A stretch of 54,758 nt of DNA from Tritonibacter litoralis (lineage in GTDB: Bacteria; Pseudomonadota; Alphaproteobacteria; Rhodobacterales; Rhodobacteraceae), in the NCBI RefSeq assembly GCF_009496005.1, contig NZ_WIBF01000016.1, forward strand, positions 1-54,758, written 5' to 3'. Position 1 is the first letter of the stretch; the number at the start of each line of letters is the position of its first letter. The notes beneath the pieces were generated by a model. It was not told the origin of the DNA, searched no databases, and saw only the letters and a program-made list of their open reading frames with translations. The position numbers were made by a program, and so were the translations under genes. Below are positions 31,705 through 40,083 of the stretch, piece after piece.

Positions 31705-33144
31705 TCAGCCTGCTTGGCGGCGGGCAAACCCGTCTGTCGCGAGAGCGTCTGAACTCCGGGATACGGATGTCTCAGGACGCGCGATGGGCAGAGAGACGCG
31801 CGCCCGGAGACCGCCCTCGGCGCGGTTCGACAGCGCGATCGATCCTCCATGTTGCAGCACGATGCTGCGCGCGATCGAAAGCCCCAAGCCATGACCGCCG
31901 GTTTCCAGGGAGCGCGATTGCTCAAGCCGCAGAAACGGCTGAAACACGTCATCAATATCAGCCTCCGGGATGCCCGGCCCCTGATCGTCGATGATGATGT
32001 CGATGCTGTCATCGGTCATCTCCCACGAGAGTGCAGGATCACGCCCATAGCGCAGCGCATTGTCGATGAGATTGCGCAAGGCGCGCCGCAGCGCCTTTGG
32101 CTTGATCTGCAGCCGGGCGTCCGGCCCGGCCACCAGGTCAAGCGCGTCACGGGTCTCGCCATGAAGCGTCAGCAGATATGTGCTGATGTCGACCTCCTCC
32201 AGCGCTTCATCCCGCCCGACACCGCGTGCGTAGGCGAGCGTGGCTTCCACCATGTCCTGCATCTCGTCGAGCGACGCGGAGATCCCTTCTTTGGTTTCGG
32301 GATCGTCGACCAGCTCGGCGCGCACGCGCAGCGCTGTGAGCGGTGATCTGAGATCATGGGCCAGCGCTGCCAGCATCTGCGTGCGGTCGGACACAAAGCG
32401 CGCTAGCCGCGCCTGCATGTCATTGAAGGCGGCCGACAGGTCCCGGACTTCGCGCGGGCCCGTCGGCGCGATCGGCTCATGCCCGCCGCCGCGCCCCAAA
32501 ACCTCCGCGGCCCGGGCAAGATCGTTCAGGGGGCGGGTCAGGCGTGTCAGCAGAAACCAGAAGATGGCAAGCAGCAGCACGGCGACGGTGAGGGCGAAAG
32601 AGAGCGTGGATGCCCAGGACCACTGGATCGGCGGGCGTTCGAACCGCGTGCCGACATTGAGCCACCGCCCGCCCTCAATGGCGATCGAGAGTTCCATTTC
32701 GATTGCAGCCAGAGTGCCTTGCATCATTTCGGCATGCATCTCGGCCATTTCCGGCGACAGGTTCGGCAAGGGCAGCAGCCCCTGTTCGATCTCATGCACT
32801 TCGACCCGGATGTCCCGGCTGTATCCATCGTTCAGGAGCGCGCGAACCCGTGCCTCGATGGCCCCGTTCTGGTCATGATGCGTATGGGTCACTTCGGGCG
32901 TGTCGCTCAACGCAAAGCGCACCAAGGGAGAAGTGGCCGCTGCTACGATCTCGTCATGCAGATCCAGCGGGGCTTCCTCGATCAGCCGTGCCACATTGGC
33001 CGCCCGCCCGGCCGCTTCACTGCCGATGGCGGCCTGCACGGCCAGCGAACGCTCATCGACAAAGAGCCACAGACCCACGCTTTGCGCGACAAACAAGACC
33101 GACACCACCAAGAGCGCGATCTGAGTGCGAAACCCCATCCGCAT
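31705..33144 (-). CDS. sensor histidine kinase of the metal island
   Basis: A 479-residue membrane kinase: helix 1 (QIALLVVSVLFVAQSVGLWLF), a periplasmic domain to about residue 145, helix 2, HAMP, the phospho-acceptor His in ALAHDLRSPLTALR, and ATPase boxes NLIDNALRYG, DQGPGIPE and GHGLGLSIA. The periplasmic part contains THTHHDQNG and a Met-rich MAEMHAEMMQ, candidate copper ligands. The ATG at 33144 overlaps the response regulator stop by one base. Copper or silver sensing is inferred from context. Confidence 0.88.
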   Translation of the reverse strand: MRMGFRTQIALLVVSVLFVAQSVGLWLFVDERSLAVQAAIGSEAAGRAANVARLIEEAPLDLHDEIVAAATSPLVRFALSDTPEVTHTHHDQNGAIEARVRALLNDGYSRDIRVEVHEIEQGLLPLPNLSPEMAEMHAEMMQGTLAAIEMELSIAIEGGRWLNVGTRFERPPIQWSWASTLSFALTVAVLLLAIFWFLLTRLTRPLNDLARAAEVLGRGGGHEPIAPTGPREVRDLSAAFNDMQARLARFVSDRTQMLAALAHDLRSPLTALRVRAELVDDPETKEGISASLDEMQDMVEATLAYARGVGRDEALEEVDISTYLLTLHGETRDALDLVAGPDARLQIKPKALRRALRNLIDNALRYGRDPALSWEMTDDSIDIIIDDQGPGIPEADIDDVFQPFLRLEQSRSLETGGHGLGLSIARSIVLQHGGSIALSNRAEGGLRARVSLPIARPETSVSRSSDALATDGFARRQAG

Positions 33145-33872
33145 CACGCCTCGATCTCCACATCGGCGTTCAGACAATAGCCGCCGTTGCGCACCGTCGA
33201 GATGATGCGCGGGCGCAGGACATCAGGTTCGATCTTGCGGCGCAGTCGCGACACCTGATTGTCGATCGTCCGGTCCAGCGGTCCCGCCATACGACCGGCA
33301 CTCAAAGCGAGAAGATCGTCTCGGCTGATGACCATCCGGGGGCGTTCGAGAAACACTGTCAGGAGCTTGGCTTCGGCCGTGGTCAGCGCCGTGGTCCCCC
33401 CATCGGGCGTCACGACGTGGCGGGCATCGTGGTCGAATTTGATATCCGCAAACCAGGCTGTCTTGCCCGCAAAAGACCCGCCATGCGGCGGCACCGCGTC
33501 ACCAGCGCGTCGCAGGATCGCGTTGATCCTCGCCAGCAGTTCGCGCGGATTGAAGGGTTTGGAAAGATAATCGTCGGCCCCGGTGTCGAGCCCCATGATA
33601 CGGTCGTCATCCTCGCCGAGAGCCGTCAGCATCAGGATCGGGATCGTCTGGCGCTCCTGTCGCAATCTGGCGCATGCCGCAATTCCATCCTCCCCCGGCA
33701 TCATGATGTCGAGTACGATGAGATCGATGGCGTTCCGGGCAAGCTGTGCATCCATCTCTTTTGTGTCGCTGACGCCTGTGGCGCGCAGCCCGTTTTTCTC
33801 AAGATAGCGCGTCACCGAGCAACGAATTTCAGCGTGATCATCAACCACCAGGATATGCGCTTGAGATGACAT
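33144..33872 (-). CDS. OmpR-family response regulator
   Basis: A 242-residue regulator: receiver domain with acidic pair VVDD, phospho-acceptor Asp in LIVLDIMMPGEDG and Lys in LSKPFNPREL, then a winged-helix DNA-binding domain (LTTAEAKLLTVFLERP, DRTIDNQVSRLRRKIEP). It is co-transcribed with the kinase. A direct repeat upstream of its own gene recurs before three other transcripts of the island, making it the best candidate to bind there. Confidence 0.9.
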   Translation of the reverse strand: MSSQAHILVVDDHAEIRCSVTRYLEKNGLRATGVSDTKEMDAQLARNAIDLIVLDIMMPGEDGIAACARLRQERQTIPILMLTALGEDDDRIMGLDTGADDYLSKPFNPRELLARINAILRRAGDAVPPHGGSFAGKTAWFADIKFDHDARHVVTPDGGTTALTTAEAKLLTVFLERPRMVISRDDLLALSAGRMAGPLDRTIDNQVSRLRRKIEPDVLRPRIISTVRNGGYCLNADVEIEA

Positions 33873-33986
33873 CAGCGGTCCGCCCCGGGAGACTGGGGTT
33901 TTTTCGGCATCACGGCCGTCGAATGAAAATCACGCGTCATAAGAGGCAGAATAGGTTGATCTTTCGGGAAAGACCCGAACTTCCTT

Positions 33987-34002
33987 TGTCGCAAAATGTA
34001 TC
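33987..34002 (+). promoter_or_regulatory. TGT-type direct repeat (site A) upstream of the response regulator
   Basis: TGTCGC-AAAA-TGTATC, period 10. It lies 115-130 bases before the response regulator ATG on the minus strand and just upstream of the MerR-type promoter at 34020 on the plus strand. This fits autoregulation. Confidence 0.5.
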
Positions 34003-34019
34003 AATTGGCTCAGGGCCTG

Positions 34020-34050
34020 TTGACCCTCTAGTTGCTGGAAGGTCTATGTG
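34020..34050 (+). promoter_or_regulatory. MerR-type promoter with hybrid operator
   Basis: TTGACC, a 19-base spacer and TATGTG. The spacer begins CTCTAGT, as in the PbrR/CadR-like site at 15842, but continues GCTGGAAGG, as in CueR sites. It points at the TVP38 gene about 150 bases downstream. Which MerR protein binds cannot be told from sequence. Confidence 0.6.
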
Positions 34051-34057
34051 GGCCTTT

Positions 34058-34207
34058 ATGATGGAACTCTTTTTCAATACCGCGTCCCCATATGTGGGTT
34101 GGACCTTAGCGTACCCTATGGGGCGCTCTGCGCGGTTGATATCTGGTCATCTGGATGCCTTGTCCGCCGCTTACCTGTTTGATCTCGTCAGTGTTGAACT
34201 GTGCTGA
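34058..34207 (+). CDS. possible small upstream frame coupled to the TVP38 gene
   Basis: A 49-codon frame opening with two Met codons and ending ALSAAYLFDLVSVELC. Its stop overlaps the TVP38 GTG start, so it could be a leader that couples translation. The ribosome binding site is poor and I recognise no family; it may be only an accident of the leader. Confidence 0.25.
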   Translation: MMELFFNTASPYVGWTLAYPMGRSARLISGHLDALSAAYLFDLVSVELC

Positions 34208-34863
34208 GACGAATACTCCCTATTGTGATTGTCCTTGCCCTGGCTGTTTTTCTGCTCGGATTCGGCCTCTTTGATGGATCCTTCGGTTGGCCGGACCGTG
34301 ACAAATTGCAGGTCTGGATCGATGCCGCAGGGATTTTCGGTCCGCTTCTGGTCGTTGCGCTGATGAGTTTGGCCATCGTGGCAAGCCCTCTGCCCTCAGC
34401 CCCAATCGCGCTGGCTGCCGGTGCCGCTTATGGTCACACTTTCGGGACGATCCTTGTGGTTCTCGGCGCAGAGGTCGGGGCGATCGCCGCATTCCTGCTC
34501 GCCCGAAGTCTGGGACGCCCTTTTGTCGAACGCCAATTCGGGATGAAAAAGACACCGGGCCTTTTAGGGTCACAAAACACGCTGACACTTATTGTCTTTG
34601 CCAGTCGGCTGCTGCCGTTTCTATCCTTCGATCTGATCAGCTACGCCGCGGGTCTCAGTCCGCTGCATCTGTGGCGCTTCGCCTTGGCCACACTGGCGGG
34701 GATCGTTCCGGCCAGTTTCTTGTTGGCGCACCTCGGCAGCGCCGCAATGAACGGCGATGTCCGCAATGCCACCTGGACCGCGCTTGCCCTTGGCGGTGCC
34801 ACCGCTCTGTCTGCGCTTTTTGCAGTGCTGCGCGCGCAGCAAACCCATCGAACGAAAAGCTGA
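34201..34863 (+). CDS. TVP38/TMEM64-family membrane protein
   Basis: A 220-residue inner-membrane protein with about five or six helices and the SNARE-associated/DedA-like core (IVASPLPSAPIALAAGAAYG, then FASRLLPFLSFDLISYAAGLS). Members of this superfamily act as lipid scramblases or small-ion transporters, and copies occur in mercury and copper islands. The start is a GTG. The MerR-type promoter at 34020 reads toward it. Its metal role is inferred from context. Confidence 0.8.
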   Translation: MLRRILPIVIVLALAVFLLGFGLFDGSFGWPDRDKLQVWIDAAGIFGPLLVVALMSLAIVASPLPSAPIALAAGAAYGHTFGTILVVLGAEVGAIAAFLLARSLGRPFVERQFGMKKTPGLLGSQNTLTLIVFASRLLPFLSFDLISYAAGLSPLHLWRFALATLAGIVPASFLLAHLGSAAMNGDVRNATWTALALGGATALSALFAVLRAQQTHRTKS

Positions 34864-34956
34864 GATGACCTCTCACACGCATCCCGCCCGTGCAGACCCG
34901 CTCGACAGCGCGTTGCAAGACGCTAAACTCCCTGACAACTCCTAGAGGACCTTCCA

Positions 34957-35406
34957 ATGAAACGACGCACATTTTTGATGACAGGCGCGGCTGCCACCCT
35001 GGCAATACCCGTTGCCGCTGACACGGCACCCCTTCTGAAGGTGCTCAAAACGCCAACCTGTGGATGCTGCTCCGCCTGGGTCGATCATGTCCGGCAGGCT
35101 GGGTTCGCAGTCGAGGCGCAGGACGTCGATCAGGATCAACTTTGGGCGTTCAAAGAGCGGTTGCAAATCGCACCAGAGCTTGCTGGATGCCATACAGCGG
35201 TCGTGGGCGACTATTTCATCGAGGGCCACGTGCCTGCCGCTGACATCACGCGGCTGCTGGCAGAGCAACCGATGGCGCGCGGGTTGACGGTTCCCGGCAT
35301 GCCGATGAGTTCGCCCGGCATGGGCGGTCCCGGGGCAGGTGACACTTTTGATACCTTGCTTGTCGGCTCCGACGGGGTGACCTCGGTCTTCGCGAGCCAC
35401 AGCTGA
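34957..35406 (+). CDS. DUF411 metal-binding protein
   Basis: A 149-residue exported protein. The N terminus (MKRRTFLMTGAAATLAIPV) is a Tat-like signal. The mature chain has the DUF411 hallmark TPTCGCCSAWVDH and the AGCHTAVVGDYFIEGHVPA region, with a Met-rich PGMPMSSPGMGGPG near the end. DUF411 proteins are copper-associated periplasmic proteins in many resistance loci. An AGAGG-like site precedes the ATG. It follows the TVP38 gene after 93 bases. Confidence 0.85.
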   Translation: MKRRTFLMTGAAATLAIPVAADTAPLLKVLKTPTCGCCSAWVDHVRQAGFAVEAQDVDQDQLWAFKERLQIAPELAGCHTAVVGDYFIEGHVPAADITRLLAEQPMARGLTVPGMPMSSPGMGGPGAGDTFDTLLVGSDGVTSVFASHS

Positions 35407-35411
35407 TCGGG

Positions 35412-35978
35412 TCACGGGCGCAGGTGATAAATCCCGCGGGCCGGGTTTGTGACCCGCCCGTCCTGCACGAGCTTTCGCAGCGCCCTGTAGGTCGCCTCAT
35501 GGCTCAGCTGTAACCGGGCGGCGAACTCGACGACGGAGCCGTCGAGCAGGCCCGCGACCAACCCCGCCATTACCCGGTCCTCTGCGCGCCGAATGCCGAC
35601 AATCTCGAGCATCTGTCGCTGCGCCTGTATCTGTTGAGCGGCCTGACGGCCATAGGCGCGGGCAAATGCCGGGTCGGCAAAGGCGGCCAAGACGGCAGCC
35701 TTGTCGATCCGGGTCAGCGCTCCGGCCTCAACACAGACCGCATCGCAATGATAGACCTCTGAAAACACCGAAGCTTCGGCAAAGCTTGTCCCGGCTTGAG
35801 CACGGTGAATGATGAACCGCTCGCCATTTCGGCCGACCCGCTCGAGATGCACGCGTCCGGTTTGCACGACATAGAGACCATGGGTGGGGTCACCTTGATG
35901 AAACACCACATCGCCAATCGCGCCGGAAACTGGGCGCAGGGCTGAGCTCGGGATAAGATCATAGGGGTTTGGCAACAT
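35412..35978 (-). CDS. short Crp/Fnr-family regulator
   Basis: A 188-residue regulator with a cyclic-nucleotide-type beta barrel (GDVVFHQGDPTHGLYVVQTGR), a dimer helix and a C-terminal HTH (VVEFAARLQLSHEATYRALRKL). It lacks the N-terminal Fe-S cysteines of FNR; two cysteines in YHCDAVCVEAG could sense metal or redox. I chose the ATG at 35978; the frame stays open 237 codons upstream, but that is only the opposite strand of the neighbour. Its start lies inside a dyad, so it probably represses itself. Confidence 0.8.
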   Translation of the reverse strand: MLPNPYDLIPSSALRPVSGAIGDVVFHQGDPTHGLYVVQTGRVHLERVGRNGERFIIHRAQAGTSFAEASVFSEVYHCDAVCVEAGALTRIDKAAVLAAFADPAFARAYGRQAAQQIQAQRQMLEIVGIRRAEDRVMAGLVAGLLDGSVVEFAARLQLSHEATYRALRKLVQDGRVTNPARGIYHLRP

Positions 35979-35994
35979 ATGATTGAAATCATAT
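35977..35994. promoter_or_regulatory. Crp/Fnr-type dyad at the regulator start
   Basis: ATATGATT-GA-AATCATAT is an 18-base perfect-arm dyad. Read as a Crp/Fnr site it is ATGAT-TGAA-ATCAT, differing from the FNR consensus only at the outer base of each half. It covers the start codon of the regulator gene and lies about 60 bases before the divergent secreted His-rich protein gene. Confidence 0.65.
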
Positions 35995-36053
35995 TGCGAT
36001 GCATCCGCCCCTGCTAGCGTAAAGATGACAGCACCGCATTGAAGGACCCGTCC

Positions 36054-36578
36054 ATGCGTCTCATTCCCCTCCTCCTTGCCATAGTGATGGCCGCACCCGT
36101 GGCCGCGCAGCATGCCCATTCCGCGACTGGCCATGACATGGGTGGACCACAGGAAACCGGGCAATCGGCCTTTGCCGCCCTGGCGGAAATCGTTGCGATC
36201 CTTCAAGCCGATCCCGAGACGGATTGGGAGCGGGTCGATATCGACGGATTGCGCCGCCATCTGGTCGATATGGACCTTCTGACCCAGGAGGCCGTGGTCA
36301 CCCGCACCCTGCGGCCGGAAGGGGCCCGGTTCGAGATTCGGGGCACCCCCCGTGTTCTCGAGGCCATCCGCGCCATGGTGCCCGCCCATGCGCCCTTTCT
36401 CGCGGCTGAAACCGGCTGGGACGTTGTGAAGGAGGATCTCGACGATGGGGTGGCGCTCAATGTCGATGGCGATGCCGCGCAGATTCAGGGACTTGGCTTT
36501 TTTGGCCTGATGACCATCGGGGCGCATCACCAGGAGCACCACCTCATGATGGCAAAAGGCGCAGCCTCGCACCATTAG
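36054..36578 (+). CDS. exported His-rich protein of unknown function
   Basis: A 174-residue protein with a signal peptide (MRLIPLLLAIVMAAPVAA). The mature ends are metal-ligand rich: QHAHSATGHDMGG at the start and GAHHQEHHLMMAKGAASHH at the end. The middle (VDIDGLRRHLVDMDLLTQEA) is helical. I do not recognise the family; copper or other metal binding is a fair inference. The ATG at 36054 has AAGGA upstream. It is divergent from the Crp/Fnr gene and shares its operator. Confidence 0.72.
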   Translation: MRLIPLLLAIVMAAPVAAQHAHSATGHDMGGPQETGQSAFAALAEIVAILQADPETDWERVDIDGLRRHLVDMDLLTQEAVVTRTLRPEGARFEIRGTPRVLEAIRAMVPAHAPFLAAETGWDVVKEDLDDGVALNVDGDAAQIQGLGFFGLMTIGAHHQEHHLMMAKGAASHH

Positions 36579-36760
36579 TGCGCCGACGCGATTTGTTTGT
36601 TGATCCGAAGAAAGGCACGCTGACAAAAAGTTGCTACGCTTTCCCCGCGTTGGCAGTTTGCACGGTCTTGATGTGTAATTTAGCGGCACCCTAAAGACTA
36701 AACATTGTTTTCAATCAGTCGTTTATTAGTGATATGTAAAACTGCAAAAAGCATGATTTG

Positions 36761-37654
36761 ATGCCCTTGATAGGCTACGCGCGAGTTTCCACAGAGGATC
36801 AGACCCCCCTGCCCCAGTCTGAGGCCCTTCAATCTGCCGGTTGCGTAGAGATCTTTAAAGAACACGCCTCAGGCGGCAATCGTGCGCGGCCAGTACTTGC
36901 CCGCGTGCTCGAACGCGTCCAGAGCGGCGACACGCTGGTTGTCGTTCGGATAGACCGGCTTGCACGGTCTCTGTCGCACTTGCTGGAGGTGATCGAACGT
37001 CTGGAGGCCAAAGGGGCTTTCTTCCGTTCTCTCCAGGACCCCATCGACACGGCATCGCCACAAGGCAAGTTCACGCTGCAGGTTCTGGGCGCCGCGGCCG
37101 AGTTTGAGCGGGCGCTGATCCGCGAACGTACCAAGGCGGGGCTGGCGAGTGCCCGTACTAAGGGCCGGGTCGGCGGGAACCCGGGCCTACGCGCCCGCGA
37201 TCCAGCGGCGCTACGCAAGGTGCGGCTCGCGCGGCAAGACGGCTACATGGAGCGGCTGAACGAGACCGCGCAGGACTGGGTACCACATGTCCGACGACTT
37301 CGACCCGATATGGCCTGGGAAGATGTGCTGCGGATCATCAATGGCCCCCTGCCCTACGACCGCCACTGGACGCAAAGCCGCCTTCTGCGCGCAGTGAAAG
37401 CCTATGTGCGCGACGGGTTCCTGCCCGCCGAGGTTCTGGACCGCGCCGGACGTCGCGAAACCGACGACCGCCTGCCCGCGATCGTCGCTGCCATCAAGGG
37501 CGCGGACCCGGACATCACGCTAGTGGCGATCTGCGATCGGCTGGAATCGATGCGTGAGCGCACACCACGCGGACGGACAAGTTGGCAGCCGTCGTCCGTG
37601 AGGATGCTGCTTGAACGGGCGGAGAAGTTGGGTTTGCTGAAGCCCGCGAAATAA
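36761..37654 (+). CDS. serine recombinase, resolvase/invertase family
   Basis: A 297-residue serine recombinase. The catalytic Ser is in YARVSTEDQ, with conserved RIDRLARSLSHLLEVIE and AEFERALIRERTKAGLA. The C-terminal 110 residues exceed a minimal resolvase and carry extra helix-turn-helix-like repeats. The ATG at 36761 follows an in-frame TTG. The 180 bases before it are A+T-rich and may hold a res site, but I could not define subsites. It marks the join between the metal island and the plasmid replication region and may be left from a Tn3-type transposon. Confidence 0.87.
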   Translation: MPLIGYARVSTEDQTPLPQSEALQSAGCVEIFKEHASGGNRARPVLARVLERVQSGDTLVVVRIDRLARSLSHLLEVIERLEAKGAFFRSLQDPIDTASPQGKFTLQVLGAAAEFERALIRERTKAGLASARTKGRVGGNPGLRARDPAALRKVRLARQDGYMERLNETAQDWVPHVRRLRPDMAWEDVLRIINGPLPYDRHWTQSRLLRAVKAYVRDGFLPAEVLDRAGRRETDDRLPAIVAAIKGADPDITLVAICDRLESMRERTPRGRTSWQPSSVRMLLERAEKLGLLKPAK

Positions 37655-37715
37655 TCACAACCTTGCAATTCTTCCATCCGATGGAACGATTGCGAGGTTG
37701 CCGCCCATTTTGCGG

Positions 37716-38010
37716 TTAGGAGAATGGATTGATGATGCGCAACTGCTCTTCCACGAGTAATCCGTCGTGCATGTCTTCGCACCACAGTGTCGTGCATCCG
37801 GCGATCAGCGCGGCAGCCACGATCACCGCGTCATAGACCGAGAACTGAAACTTCTCCGTTATGGCGCGACCCACCTGATGAGTTTGGATCGTCAGATCCT
37901 CGACCATGCACAAGGACTGGATGCCCGCGAGAAAAGCTCCGGTGTCGTCACAGCTGAACCCGCTTGCCTCCGGCAATTGATAAGCGCTTCGATCAGGACC
38001 TGGACATTGA
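37716..38010 (-). pseudogene. PIN-domain (VapC-like) toxin remnant
   Basis: The frame ending at 37716 encodes a PIN-domain C-terminal half (FSVYDAVIVAAALIAGCTTLWCEDMHDG, positions about 37730-37850), with acidic residues typical of the RNase site. The preceding part resembling the family (NVQVLIEALINCRRQAG) lies in a different frame near 37955-38010, and the true N terminus with the first Asp is missing. No antitoxin gene is recognisable next to it. It is a decayed toxin gene. Confidence 0.6.
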
Positions 38011-38427
38011 TCCGGGCCGCTGCCCTAGTATTTCGTCGGCGGGTGTTCCTGCACCTTTGAGCTTCGCAAGGCAACTGCCATCGATGTTCAACGTGGATCA
38101 TCTGGACAGCGAAACTGGGCGCAACCTGCCCCCAGAAAGCTGGTAAAGGAGTTGCGTCATTGAGCCGTAGTTTGGGCGGCGGCAAGCACGGTATCCGCTC
38201 TTCATTTGCAGCGCTTTTTCGAAGCGGCCGAGCGAGCGCATCGGCTGTAGGGAGTGCCGACCGTTCGTTCTAAGGACAAACTCGGGAACTTAAATTGCCA
38301 CGGATCGCCACTCATCCGTCCTAAACAACGAGGGCTCAACTAGCAGGTCTTGAGGTCCGGCGAGGTGTAGTCGAGCTGGTTCTATCTACGCGGTGCTCTA
38401 CGTCGATTATTGTTCCTGCCGGGAAAG

Positions 38428-38464
38428 CAACGGTGCTGCCCCCCTACCCTGCTGGGCACCGTTG
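38428..38464. repeat. 9-bp inverted repeat in the gap before repA
   Basis: CAACGGTGC and GCACCGTTG pair perfectly across a 19-base loop. It lies in about 700 bases without a supported gene between the PIN remnant and the first parS site. No T run follows, so a terminator is not clear. No iterons are seen in this gap. Confidence 0.5.
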
Positions 38465-38741
38465 ACGCGCCAGACGTCAGGGTCTTAACCAACCTTGTTG
38501 ATGCGATGCGAATGTGATTTCGGCGTTTAACTTCGGCTCTTGAGCATCAATGTAACTTCGACATATGGCCCATTAGGGCCCTTGTTCCGCGGTAGATCTG
38601 TCGGTGCTTGGTTTCAATCCGCCTATATGCATTGTCTTTCTCGCCAGCCTATTTTTCGGTCGAGGGACCGTAATTGGATCGGTTGGGAGCAACGCCCAAT
38701 CGACGACAGATGTCTTGCTGTACCACTAGTTCGTGGGTGCT

Positions 38742-38757
38742 GTTAACAGCTGTTAAC
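38742..38757. promoter_or_regulatory. parS palindrome 1, upstream of repA
   Basis: GTTAACAGCTGTTAAC fits the repABC centromere consensus GTT-N4-GC-N4-AAC. Identical copies lie inside repB and between repB and repC. RepB should bind it for partition. Confidence 0.9.
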
Positions 38758-38821
38758 TCTAGAGGGTGCGTGGCTTCCCTAGTAGCCCTTTGGTCCGACA
38801 GCACAATTTGTGGATAAAATC

Positions 38822-38860
38822 CTTGACTTAACATGGTGAATCACGGCCATTAGAGTCAAG
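38822..38860 (+). promoter_or_regulatory. repA promoter region with nested inverted repeat
   Basis: CTTGACT and AGTCAAG form the outer arms, with ATGG and CCAT nested within. The left arm includes TTGACT, a good -35. The repeat ends 40 bases before the repA ATG, as expected for the RepA autorepression operator of repABC plasmids. Confidence 0.55.
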
Positions 38861-38899
38861 TTGCGCAAATAAGCGCGTTCGAGCAGAGAAATAGCAACC

Positions 38900-40081
38900 A
38901 TGTTCCAGACGGCACCAATCGAAGCGGCGTCTCAATCCGAGCTTACAAGCCAGATAGCAGCGCGTCTACACACCGCGCTCACGACGCATCTTCAGCAAGC
39001 CTACGCGCCCGATCAACGCAAGAATTTGAGACTATTCAGCGCTACAGAGACTGCCGATCTTCTAGGGGTGACCGGGCAATTCTTGCGCAAGTGCCATAGC
39101 GACGGGTCCTTGCCGGAGCCGGAAGTAATCAAGAACGGACGGCGCTTTTATTCCGGTGAAGAGATCCTTCAAGCCCGCCATTTTTTGGAGGCTAGCTCTC
39201 GTAAGGCCGGCAAATACCTTCCCGGCCGTCGCGAGGGCGACAAGCTTCAGGTTATTCAGTTGATGAACTTCAAAGGTGGATCTGCGAAGTCCACCTCTGC
39301 GATTCATCTGTGTCACTACCTTGCATTGAACGGTTACCGGGTCTTGGCGATTGACCTGGATCCGCAAGGGAGCCTCACGGGTTTTTGCGGGATTCAGACT
39401 GAACTGGAGTTTGAAGGGGCGTCGATTTACGACGCACTTCGCTATGAAGACCCGGTGCCGATGTCCGAGGCCGTCGTAGAAACCTATTTCCCTAGCCTTC
39501 ATTTGGCTCCTGCCCGGCTTGTTCTAAGCGAGTTTGAAACAGAAACTGCGGTCAATGCAGGTCGTGGCGTTGCATTCTTTGAGAAGCTCAGCCTGGCGAT
39601 CCAGTCCGTTGAGGGTGACTACGACGTGGTGGTTATCGACAGCCCACCAGCTCTCGGATTCTTGACTTTGACCGGCCTCTACGCTGCGACTTCGGTCATC
39701 GTGCCGATGACGCCGAGCATGCTCGACCTTGCTTCCACCCAGCAGTTTGTCGAAATGACTTCTGCTTATCTTGGTGTGATCGAGGACACGGGCGTCAAAC
39801 TCGATCATGATTTTTTCTCCTTCCTCATTACGCGGGACGATCCGAGCGATATCCCCAGTCAGCAGATCGTGAGCCTTATGCGCGCTCTTTTTCAGGATCG
39901 TGTTGTTGGGGCGACCGGACTGCGTAGTACGGCTATTGGCGACGCATCGATGCTCAAGATGTCGATCTACGAGGTTGCGCGATCCGAGATGACCAGATCG
40001 ACCTATGATCGCGCAAAGAACAGCATGGATGCGGTTGGTGCTGAGATTGCGGGAATGCTTCAACAGGCTTGGGGGCGGTAA
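38900..40081 (+). CDS. repA: RepA, ParA-type partition ATPase of a repABC plasmid
   Basis: A 393-residue protein. Residues about 50-100 form a helix-turn-helix (TADLLGVTGQFLRKCHSDG) used for operator binding. The ParA ATPase follows with deviant Walker A NFKGGSAKSTSAIHLCHYLA, LAIDLDPQGSL and DVVVIDSPPALGF. It segregates the plasmid with RepB and, in this plasmid class, represses its own operon. It is 2 bases from repB. Confidence 0.95.
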   Translation: MFQTAPIEAASQSELTSQIAARLHTALTTHLQQAYAPDQRKNLRLFSATETADLLGVTGQFLRKCHSDGSLPEPEVIKNGRRFYSGEEILQARHFLEASSRKAGKYLPGRREGDKLQVIQLMNFKGGSAKSTSAIHLCHYLALNGYRVLAIDLDPQGSLTGFCGIQTELEFEGASIYDALRYEDPVPMSEAVVETYFPSLHLAPARLVLSEFETETAVNAGRGVAFFEKLSLAIQSVEGDYDVVVIDSPPALGFLTLTGLYAATSVIVPMTPSMLDLASTQQFVEMTSAYLGVIEDTGVKLDHDFFSFLITRDDPSDIPSQQIVSLMRALFQDRVVGATGLRSTAIGDASMLKMSIYEVARSEMTRSTYDRAKNSMDAVGAEIAGMLQQAWGR

Positions 40082-40083
40082 TC

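Noticed and set aside
35979-36689. Upstream extension of the Crp/Fnr reading frame by 237 codons
   Set aside because: It lies opposite the His-rich exported protein gene, has no domain, and would remove the operator overlap. The ATG at 35978 begins where family similarity begins.
38061-38741. Possible genes or an iteron origin before repA
   Set aside because: Only short frames and one inverted repeat; repABC plasmids carry the origin inside repC, so no separate origin is needed.
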